A stretch of DNA of 64,000 nucleotides from Glossina fuscipes (lineage: Eukaryota > Arthropoda > Insecta > Diptera > Glossinidae): contig NW_023998414.1 of the NCBI RefSeq assembly GCF_014805625.2, forward strand, positions 44,419,561-44,483,560. Direction: 5' to 3'. The notes under the pieces are model-generated. The model was given only the letters and a program-made list of their open reading frames with translations. It was not told the DNA's origin and searched no databases. A program made the translations under genes and the position numbers. Below, piece by piece: positions 14,473-23,759 of this stretch (position 1 is its first letter; every line of letters begins with the position of its first letter).

Positions 14473-14508
14473 ATCGCTTCTCGGCCTTATGGCTAAGATG
14501 AAAGTGTA
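14473..14508 (+). pseudogene. U2 snRNA 5'-end fragment
   Basis: These 36 bases begin ATCGCTTCTCGGCCTTATGG and end AAAGTGTA. They match the highly conserved 5' end of the U2 spliceosomal RNA, with one difference that I recognise: AAGATG where U2 has AAGATC. The resemblance then stops abruptly at TAGCAAGCGAATTT. The branch-point recognition sequence (GTAGTA), the Sm site and the 3' stem-loops are absent, so this is not a functional U2 gene. It is a truncated pseudogene about 200 bases upstream of reverse-transcriptase fragments. Confidence 0.8.
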
Positions 14509-14689
14509 TAGCAAGCGAATTTCAATGTAACTCTTTTCCCTGTTGGGATCATAACACTACTTCCCAGTAGTAGGGAAAAATTGTAATAAGATAATTTAGT
14601 ACATGGATGAGTGTGATGACATTATATATAGAATAAAAAACTTTAAAAATTCGGTGCCCTTATTATTATGACACACAGTTCTGAATGAG

Positions 14690-15005
14690 AAAATGGGACT
14701 TTTATTGTTTACTGACTTCATAAATGACTTAGTTCCATTTTGCCACGATAATAATGTTCATTTCTATGCTGAAAATGTGGAAATGGACATTTTGCGGCAA
14801 CATGATTTACCAAACAGCTTAGCTAGACGGATCAATGAAGATATAGATCGGAAAGCACATTGGTCTAACTTAAATAATTTATGGGTAAATTCATAACTAT
14901 TACAAAGTATAATACAGTTTCTCTATGATGCATCTTATTATCTGGTTCCGAGATAACATTTTCCAACGTTCAAACTAACGGCCGAAAAGCATGTCATCTT
15001 TACAA
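14690..15005 (+). mobile_element. Non-LTR reverse transcriptase fragment A
   Basis: The plus-strand reading begins at the RT box 'GPLLF.LFINDL' (here GLLLFTDFINDLVPFC). It continues through the YADD box, mutated to FYAENVEM, then LPNSLARRINEDID and HWSNLNNLWVNS, and hits a stop. Resemblance persists in another frame to about 15005 (EKHVIFTMRSLYK). The order and wording match the central palm and thumb region of jockey-clade non-LTR elements. The catalytic Asp pair is lost (ADD to AEN), so it cannot be active. Both ends are truncated. Confidence 0.75.
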
Positions 15006-15067
15006 TGAGAAGTTTGTATAAATAATTTTAAGTCCAAATGGTGTATCATCTTACGTCTTGACCCTTT

Positions 15068-15880
15068 GTGTTAATATTCTATATAATTATTTGGGTCCGC
15101 TGCTCTTTAATTTGTTCACTAACGACAACTATCATGTTTACAATTTTCAATAGCGCTATATTTGCTGACGATCTCCAGTTATTTTATTCTTTTAATATCT
15201 TTGCGGATAACAAATGCCTGTGTTCGGCGTTGATCGAGTTTTATGTCTGGTGCAAAGTATAACAACGTGTCACTTAACTTGGTACAAGTAACGTTTTGTG
15301 GTCAAGTTCGGATTGCTATTGACTATTTTACTGGTTCCCATATGGTGGAGAGTGTTTCGTGCTTTACTAATTTGCTGGTTGTAAGCGATGCTAAATTGAA
15401 CTTTAATTTGCAGGTTCAAATCTACGTTAATAAAACGACAGCCCTGCTGGGATTTATTAAGCGTTGATCGTTTGAATTTAAAGACCCTTATATTAATAAA
15501 AGTTCTTTTATCACATATGTAGGTCTATTTTTGAGAATTTCATTGAAGTTCGACCTTCGAACTACAAGTCGTACGTGGATCAAATCGAATCGGTACAAAA
15601 ACGTTTTTTAAAATTTACTGTGCATAGGTTTCTATGAAAGCCCGCCATTCCAATACCACTTACGGACATATTTTAATTTCTAATTTTGACAAGCTCAGAA
15701 GCATCAACGTAGAGATTGAACTTAAGTTTTGAATGCAAAATAAATTCGTAATGAAAAACAAATTCTTAAATAAATTCTTAAAAGCAGAAGTGCTTTCCAC
15801 AAAAGCGATATCTTCTCACATTTTTGTAGATTCAAGGACATGCCGTTTTTCAAGCTCTAATAGTGCAAGCTTTTTAGGTT
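15068..15880 (+). mobile_element. Non-LTR reverse transcriptase fragment B
   Basis: It restarts at the same RT box as fragment A (LGPLLFNLFTND, about 15091) but is a different sequence. A FADDLQLF catalytic box (about 15152-15175) is intact. Later segments read VSLNLVQVTFCG, SVSCFTNLLVV and TALLGFIKR (to 15464), followed by decayed thumb sequence with frameshifts to about 15880. It is a jockey-like ORF2 C-terminal half, inactive through stops and frame changes. Confidence 0.7.
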
Positions 15881-15894
15881 AGAGTGAAGTAAGC

Positions 15895-16690
15895 AGGCCT
15901 AAAAAAAGTGTAAGCTTTTACCTCATCAACAAACATAAAATTCGAGACTACTGTACATATATAGAACGATCATTGATAAATAAGGCAAACAAGAGTGGAC
16001 CTTGGTGATTACCCTGGAAAACACTAGGGGAGACAGATATATCTCGTGATACAGTGGAGTTAAAAAGCAACCCTTTTGAACGACCCGTTAAGTAACTGCT
16101 GAGCCATGCCACTACGTTTCAAGAAAAGCTTAAGCACTTTAATTAAGAAATGAGAAGAATATTTCAAAGCCAGTCAAATATGTTAGAAATATAAGTATAA
16201 ATCACATCAGTTTGCTTATTTTCTGAAAAGGTTTGAAATATACTACAAATTTGCTGTAAAAGATTAGTGAATGTATATATTTCCTTAAGCAACCCGTGCT
16301 GGTATAGCAGAATAATAGACCTTATTGCTGATGCAATTCTTCTTCATATTAGAGGTTAAAACAGTTTAGGTAATACGTTTAGCTTTGCTATAATTAAGAA
16401 TAGGGTTTGCAAAACTACTTTCATATAAAGATGTGACAAAAAAATTTTGATAAATTTTATGGGATATAACTATTTATTAAACAACTATTAAATATACGTT
16501 TTAGAGGGGTGTATAAGAAGTCAGCACAAGTCCAACGAATGCATGACGTAACTCGATCAGAATCTGGCTGATAAGAAACTCTTAACGTGAAGAGTGCTTG
16601 GAGATAAATCTCTTCTACAGGCAAAGTAACAGGTGGAAAAATATCAAACGAGAACACTTTAATTAACATGGAGAAAGCCAACTAGAGCAT
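15895..16690 (-). mobile_element. Non-LTR reverse transcriptase fragment C (opposite strand)
   Basis: Minus-strand frames carry the N-terminal half of an RT. A 'CADFLYTPLKRIFNSCL' segment lies at about 16530-16480, the region just upstream of RT box 1. A 'KLF' box is followed by QHGL, DVIYTYISNIFDW (the 'YTDFSKAFD' box, second catalytic position degraded), WLSSYLTGR and QGNHQGPLLFALFIND (about 16010-15960), with a degraded FADD box (VDEV-like) near 15915. Multiple stops and frameshifts. The fragment abuts fragment B tail to tail. Confidence 0.7.
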
Positions 16691-16699
16691 TTTAAAATG

Positions 16700-18130
16700 A
16701 TCTCAGAAAAGTTGGATAGCTATTCGGGAATTGAAGATTCAGTACTTTCATATTGCATAACAGATGCAAACCTTTTAATTTCCATTTAAAATCGGCGAAC
16801 TTCCAAAAAGCCAGCCAAAACTTTTTTTTCATATCTTGTATGTAATCAGAAATTGACTTCGCTTTCTCTTTGAATCTACAATCCAGTCATTAAGTCTATA
16901 TATTACTTATAAAACGGTATGATTTTCTTGTTTCTACGGAAGTGTTTGTCAAATCAGACTGGACAGTCGGTCAAAGTAAAGGTGTACTGCAATGGAAATA
17001 TAAGAGAAATTGCAGTAAAGATTCCTGTGTACATTTCAGACGAGGATTGATTAATATATATGATAACGGTCATTTGCTTCTTTTAAAATAAAAAGTATTT
17101 GTGGGAGAGATATTGTTTGCGATTACGATTTCCAAACAGACAAAGGGTTCACCACGCCAAACTTTTATGCCCGTACCACTCAAAACGACTAGATCAAAAA
17201 TCGTATTCTTCCTAAATGAAATGAAAATTTCGGGAAAAGACAGAATTCATAGATTCCGTCAAAAAATCCGTGAATTTGTTACAATAAGAATGAAGTATGA
17301 AACACTCAAAATTATCGTTACGAGTTCATAATAATTTAAGTATATAAAAGTTGCTCAACACTAATGCAAGGCTTCATTCTTATTACAATAATTTTCAGTA
17401 AGCAAAGGCGTATTTTCCTTTCAACATCTGAAAAAGGAGGAATATAAGGACAAATAATGTACAGAAACCGTTTACTTAACTTAATCTTTAGTCAAATAAA
17501 GTCAACGTCTGGAGGCAAGGGGAGCGTAATCCTTGATACTGTCAGAAAATTACTAACTGCTCTCAATATTCTCTCGTTCGGTTTCTTGGCTCTGTCCTTT
17601 CTAAATACTTAGAAATCAAGACAAATGATAATAATAATGTTATTGATACCCGTTTTTAATCACGATTCCATGAACACTACGATGTGATAATTGCAAGCTA
17701 AAGAATCAATATATACGTCATATAATTTAGTATTTAAACTTAGTTTTGGTGAGTGTTATTCGCCGTTTTGATTGAATGAGACTTAATATTTGTCTCATTA
17801 TAATAGTCATTTTAATGACTGTTATAAACTTTATAATGTGACGCCGATGGCATTTTGAAAACAAAAGAATGCAATTTAAAATAAAAATAGCTGAGCGCTC
17901 CTCGGTATTGCTAGTGCTTCAGTTTACTGTTCTTCCTGTATACTTTCAATATGATACTCGACTTTGTAAATTACATTAGACTTTCATAGGAATTGAGGAT
18001 AGCTCATCAAGGTTCCCCTCACTCTTCAAGGTGGGGGTCTCTGCTAAAAATTTCTTTGTTAATTTATGGTTTATCGCGAAGTATTGCATTTACGTAAATA
18101 GGAAGAACGACATCTTGGTTGTTGTGACAA
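16700..18130. other. Non-coding DNA with two adjacent hairpins
   Basis: No gene recognised. An open frame at 17101-17331 has no recognisable family. Positions 17775-17799 form a stem (AATGAGAC/GTCTCATT). Directly next to it, 17800-17825 form a 12 bp stem with one mismatch and a 2-base loop. Confidence 0.45.
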
Positions 18131-18149
18131 ACTGTCTGTCCACACGTAC

Positions 18150-19468
18150 AATGATTCTGGAAAGGAATCAGGCGTAAGTTAACTTCTTCGAAAATGCTAA
18201 TTCTAAGCAAATGTGGCACATTTTCCGTAATAAAATTACACTGAGAGGTAGTGGTTGTAACCCTAACGGGATAGATTTAAACGCAACGTCAACGAAATGT
18301 CCGCAATTCACCACCATTTTTCACTAATTTTACAGATTTTTCTTTCGCATTGCAAAATTTGGATAAAAGAACATTCATTAGAGTGCTGTTGGAAAAATGA
18401 CATATACCTCGACTGCCTTGCCTCTTCAAAGTTACTGAACAGATCATTAAGAAATAATTTGATTCCTTCCTGAATAACAGGATCTGGACATTGCACCTCG
18501 AAACTTTTAATTTCCGTCGCGGAATCCATTAGGGATTACATCAATGCTGGTAGGAGCTGTGTCCTTGTGGCTGTCGATCTAACAAAAGCATTTGATAGAG
18601 TCGCATGTGCTAATCTTATTAACAAATTATATTATAAATTCAACTTTTCTCGAAACTTTTTTTTTTATTCTTCAATTCTAAAATAAAAATATTTTGGTAT
18701 TCCATTGATCTTACAGATTCAATGCAATATCTAGGGGCAAGCGTTGATCGCAAACTCAACTTTGGCCCTTACATTGACAACGTCTCTGCTAAAGTTTGTC
18801 TTACGCTACGAAAACTGTACGCTCTAAACCTTTATCTGCTATAGGATACCATTCAAGATTCGCTCCTCATGACATATATTCAGCATTATATTTTTGGATG
18901 CCCAAGTTATAACTTAAATAGGCTTCAAAGTATTGTTAACGGTATAAAACGCTTTATTTTTAACGTCAAGCTTACAGACCATATCTCCTCGTTCATACTT
19001 TCTTAAAATTCTCCTCTCCCGTTTATCTAAAACTTAGATTGCTTATATACTTCTGCAAAATCACTCAATCTCGATCTCCAAATCTTTTAATAGACCGATT
19101 GCAGTTGTCTAGCTCGAATAAGAACCGTTTCATTTTAATGCCACACTTTTCCATTTCATCAGTCGAACAACCTTTTACTATTCGTGCTGCTAGATATTGG
19201 ATTTCGTTACCACTGAGTCTGAAATCCTTCTATGATTCGTTCAATACGTTTAGCGGAAAATTGAGCGCCCTTCTAAACTTATAATTTATGTTTTGTTGCT
19301 GATAGGAATGGATGATTAAGGGATTTGTGGAGCAAGGTGATTACACGGGCAGCTATCTAGCTGACTTGTATACTCACTATCTTGTAATTTCTTTTTACAC
19401 ATGAAATGTATTCATGTAACTAGCTAATAGGCCTATGGCTTACTTAGTAAATAAAGGAAAAAAAAAGA
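18150..19468 (+). mobile_element. Jockey-clade non-LTR element, internally deleted, with poly(A) end
   Basis: The plus strand reads ANSKQMWHIFRNKITL (about 18200), the pre-RT region of jockey-like ORF2. Then come SKLLISVAESIRDYINAGRS and VAVDLTKAFDRV (RT box 2, about 18570-18605). A deletion removes the palm, including the ADD box. The reading resumes with QYLGASVDRKLNFGPYIDN (about 18725), SYNLNRLQSIVNGI and, in one open frame, DRLQLSSSNKNRF to the C-terminus with stop at 19282-19284. The 3' UTR ends in AATAAAGG followed by an A tract at about 19458-19467, the real 3' terminus. Several stops make it dead. Confidence 0.8.
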
Positions 19469-19473
19469 ATAGG

Positions 19474-19629
19474 TTACTCGACCGCAATTTTATGATCGGG
19501 AAATTTTGCACTCAATATTAAAGTAAGTGCATACTTTATACTTTATAAGCTTCCGTAAACTTACTGCTTGATACGTCGACTCGATAATGTGGAATTGGAA
19601 CCTATACGCAAAAATTGCGGTCGAGCTTA
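19474..19629. mobile_element. MITE with 15 bp terminal inverted repeats and TTA target duplication
   Basis: CTCGACCGCAATTTT (19477-19491) is the exact reverse complement of AAAATTGCGGTCGAG (19611-19625). TTA stands immediately before the left repeat (19474-19476), and CTTA follows the right one (TTA at 19627-19629). About 150 bp without coding capacity, 15 bp perfect terminal repeats and a 3 bp TTA duplication fit a PIF/Harbinger-type miniature element (TWA target sites). It begins about six bases after the A tract of the neighbouring non-LTR element. Confidence 0.7.
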
Positions 19630-19639
19630 CTGGATATCG

Positions 19640-22060
19640 AGAACCATAAACCGTTCCCACGATCCCACAAACACCTCCAAGAAAAGTAAGATTGGGTATT
19701 TACATTCTTAGTCGCAAAATCTAATAAAGACAAAACAACGATTCTATTCAATCATGTTTCTTCTTCTGCAATTCGTTCAATTTGATAAAGACCTCATATG
19801 CTTAATAGACTACAAGGTATACGTAGTTCTCGATGTCACAAAATGTGCTTATCGGAACTATTTGGAGAATTGAGATGTGATACAAATGCAGCTAAGACTC
19901 ATACTAGAAAGTTTGTTATTACCTTTTTTCTGTTTACAGTCGACTTGGTTGTCTTTCATCTATACACCCATGGAAGTAAAGAATGTACCAAAAGGAAAAT
20001 TATCCTCATCATATATCCAAATATCGTATGGAAGCAAACGCTTGGCAAAGTGGAAAAGGAGTAATAGTTTCCACTTATCTACCAACCCTTCTCTTCACAA
20101 TAATAAATTTAATTATAAACCCTAACGCTTTATTAATCCTCTTGATGTTTCCCATAAATATTCGAGGCCACAAATTTTCATAAAATAAAAGCATAGATGT
20201 AATATTGTTTACAAATTTTCAAGTTTGTTATACCCTGTACGATTTGCTGTGCATCTGTAACTTACAAGCTAAAGGCCGGAATATTATATAAGTTTCGACA
20301 CGTTCTGCTTGAAGACGGGTTCTATTCAGAAATCGTATGGAGCTGCTAACAGTGTTGCTGTATATATGTCAGACCGGAAGTCTATTGAATAAGTTTATGT
20401 ATGACTGATTTTTCATATAAACGTTCTCACAAAATATAAGCCCTTATATTGAGTGAGGCTGTGACAGACGATTCAGCACGTGTCAGTAAAGCACGAAAAT
20501 TATGAATTGCGTCATACGTTCCGCGATCCACTATAAACAATTAAACGTCAAAACTGTGCTGACACAGCTACGAACTCTTGTACAAACGCAAATGCGTGCA
20601 TTGTGGAAGGAAGCAACAATGAACACGTGATGCAATGTGCAAGAGATAACATAAATGACCTATGTGACCCAACATATCGACAAAGTGTTTATAGAGAGAC
20701 TGAACGGCGCACGCGACTCGAAGGAGAAGCCTCTGATGATTCCTATATATAGATATAGTTAAATGCTTCGAATTATTGGAGTCATTTCGAAAAAGTTTTA
20801 CAGCTGATTTAAGCAAAGAGTTTACAAAAACAAACGACGAACCAAATATCCATTTAAAATGTCTAATAGTATACGTAAACAAAATCAGTCAACTGCCGAC
20901 TACTGGCTTTGAGTGCCAGCTTTGAGGAAACGGTCTAGTTTGCATATATCAGCCATTGTCAAATATGTACGCGAAGATCTTAATAATCTTATATATCATA
21001 TAAGCACTCTTGGGCAGCATTGGCAAACGGTACGGTTTTTTTCTTTTAATGGCAAAAAAATTAAAAAAAGACACACCATATTTTCAGATTTTAGAATAAA
21101 TAATAAAAACGTATAATGGCCATCGACGGTGTTATAAAATTTGTGAAACAGTTTTGGAAACTCCAAAATGTTAAATATCTCTTACTATAATTTATTACAA
21201 AAGCTAGGGTTCCATTATTTTTTTGTTTGGAGGCTTAGACTTTTATATATATTGGACTCAGCTATAGAGGTCCAAATAACAGATAATTTATATAACTCCA
21301 GTGGCAATACGATGATTTTCATACCCATCACCGAAGAATGGGGTGTATACTCATTTTGACAAAATCGTTTGCAACGCCTAAGGGGCAGCTTCGCACGCCC
21401 CATAAGGTATATACATTCTTGATCAGCTCTAAATTCTGAATCGATTTAAGCATATCCTGTTGTCTGTCCATTTGTAATGTATATGTAAGGTTTGTTATAA
21501 GTGTTCTCCTGGCCGTCAAAACAAAGCTATCGACTTCAAATTTTCTAGAAACATCGCAAGTATTACGAAAAATCGAAACCCCTCTGTTTTTCAAAATGAA
21601 TAGAACATTGGGGTTTTTCCCATTATTTATAAATTATAGGAGATAAATGTACAAAAATTTGATAGGATTCTTTTACTTTTTTTCCTTTTTCGTGATAACC
21701 ATGATAAGTACAAAAAATTCGGTCACGAATATAAGTTTCCTACTCGTTATCTGTTATAAAAGATAAATGAAAAGTATGTAATTTTTACTTATATAAAGTA
21801 CACATAAATACAAAAAAAAAACTAAAACGAAAAAGAGTTTGTTTTTTAAGCCAATATTCGACAGAATACATTGCACGTACAAATATTTGATTTCATATAA
21901 ACACTTGATTTTTAGTTCATACAGTAGTATACTTGTCAGCTAAACATATTTTCACATTAACCGGTGAAAGTCTTTCAAATTCAAATTCTTGAAAGAAATT
22001 TTTAATATAACAATAGACCTCTGCAGCCACTCGATTTGCTTTTTTTTATTAAAAAAAAAA
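19640..22060. other. Intergenic DNA with dispersed repeat copy
   Basis: No gene recognised. About 21300-21730 is a copy of a dispersed repeat that recurs at 56340-56660. Both carry TCATTTTG[T/A]CAAAA, then TTCTTGATCAGC, AAATTCTGAATC, TTTAAGCAT and GACTTCAAATTT in the same order and spacing. About 20220-20350 resembles the end of another repeat (TATACCCTGTACG...ATTCAGAAATCG). Confidence 0.55.
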
Positions 22061-22070
22061 AAGAAAAAAA

Positions 22071-23759
22071 ATGTTGGCCTTACATAAAATGCAAAAATAT
22101 GGAAAGGTGGGTTGAAAAATTCTTATATTTACGCCAGGGAAATTTGCTTACAAAGAGAAATAGAATCTTTTAAACATTTTGTTAGCATCTCAACATAGCA
22201 AAAGTTGCAAAACCATAAGTTTGGAAAAGACAATGGAAGAAATAGTTAAGGAGCAAAGAGAAGTTGTCAAAAAAGTTATTTTAGAACACGGTAAAACGGT
22301 TGTGGATACCATCAAAGTGAGCCAGGTAAATATCAACGCCATTGTAAACGATTGAAAAATGTAAAAATGTATTGAAACAGTTGTACGGTGGTATGCGCGG
22401 TATATTGGGCTTTATATGTGAGACATCATGTGTTCTTCCAAAAGAGGGCATATTATTTCGGGGTCATTCCACAGCTAAAATAGAGGAATGTCTACCGCGT
22501 GCTGAAGACGGCTGTGTCCCCTTGCCGGAAGGTATGATTTGGCTACTGATGACGGGCAAGCTACCTACTCAAGAGGAGGTTAAATATATTACAAAATATT
22601 TAAATGAGCACAGCACATTGCCAGAATATGTCATACAAGTAATGGATAGTTTGCCGAAAGAGTTGCACCCTATGACGCATTTTGCCATCGGTTTACAAGC
22701 ATTACAGCTCAACTCTATAACGCTAAAAAAACGCAAAGTAAGTAGAATTGAATAATTTGTATGAAAAAGCGAACAAAAGCGAAGGTAACGTTTCTTTTAC
22801 TATAGGAACACCAGAAAACGGAATGGTGGAGACTTATATTGAGAGATGCCATGGACCTGTTGTCAAAAATTACTTTAATCGCAGCCCACACCTACAATCA
22901 TAACTACCGCGGAGAAAAAATTTGCTACCAAGTAGACTGCGAATTGGATTGGTCAGCGAATTTTACTAAAATGATGGGCTTTAAAAATCCTAAGTTCGAT
23001 GAGTGCATACGGATGTATTTAACCCTACACGCTGATCATGAGGGCGGCAACGTTAGCGCTCATGCCTGCCATTTGGTAGGTTCGGCATTGGCCGATCCTT
23101 ACATATCTTTTGTCGCTGGTCTGAACGGTTTGGCTGGGCCATTGCATGGTCTTGCTAACCAAGAGGTATTGACATTTTTGAATGAATTAATCAAGGACAT
23201 AGGCAAAACTCCAACCGATGAGCAGGTGTTAAATTGGCTTAAGGGTTGGTTAAAACCAGGGAAGGTTTGTTAATAGCCCACAATTTCTAGTCGAAATCTT
23301 TTCTTTATGTTATTGAGAGGTTGTTTCTTATAGGTTATACCCGGCTATGGTCATGCTGTATTGCGCGTTACCGATCCCCGTTTTACTACCCAAGAAAATT
23401 TCGCCAAACGCAACATAAAAGATGATGCTATGGTTAATTTAGTGCATCAACTATATCGAGTGGTTCCGAATTTTTTGAAAAGTCTGAAAAAAATAAACAA
23501 TCCCTATCCGAACGTTGATGCTCATTCGGGTGTGCTGTTGTCCTATTACGAAATGAAACAGAATGATTTTTACACAGTATTATTTGGCGTGTCGCGTGCT
23601 ATTGGCCTAATGTCGCAGCTCGTATGGGCCAGAGCTTTTATGTATCCCATAGAGCGTCCTGACACAACCACTACGGAAGGTTTGTTGGAATTAATCAAAG
23701 CCAAAAAGGAAGGTAAAGACAAACAGGGAAATGACACAAAAGACGCAAAGGAAAAATAA
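22071..23759 (+). CDS. Citrate synthase paralog (mitochondrial, probably testis-type)
   Basis: Condenses acetyl-CoA with oxaloacetate to citrate, the first step of the TCA cycle. Proposed exons are 22071-22106, 22164-22325, 22381-22737, 22806-23264 and 23334-23759, all junctions phase 0, giving 479 aa. The catalytic residues are present: His in GPLHGLANQ, His in GYGHAVLR and Asp in NVDAHSG, plus the substrate-binding Arg in FGVSRA. The first exon (MLALHKMQKYGK) and the start of exon 2 make a basic/hydrophobic presequence. This start is chosen because exon 2 then has 54 codons, against 53 in the matching kdn exon, and begins at the same phase 0 junction; ATG 22233 is an internal alternative. 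The tail (KAKKEGKDKQGNDTKDAKEK) is a Lys/Asp-rich extension absent from kdn. Drosophila also carries a second citrate synthase gene (CG14740), believed male-biased; orthology is inference. The first intron is the weakest part of the model. Confidence 0.88.

Noticed and set aside
15068..16690. Twin-priming inversion (one LINE split into inverted 5' and sense 3' halves)
   Set aside because: Twin priming would place the inverted 5' part upstream of the sense 3' part. Here it lies beyond the 3' end, and the overlapping boxes belong to different LINE sequences.
18308..18529. Minus-strand open frame starting MDSATEIKSFEVQ, at first sight a real exon
   Set aside because: The plus strand of the same stretch encodes jockey-like ORF2 sequence continuous with the downstream RT box. 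The minus-strand frame is its antisense.
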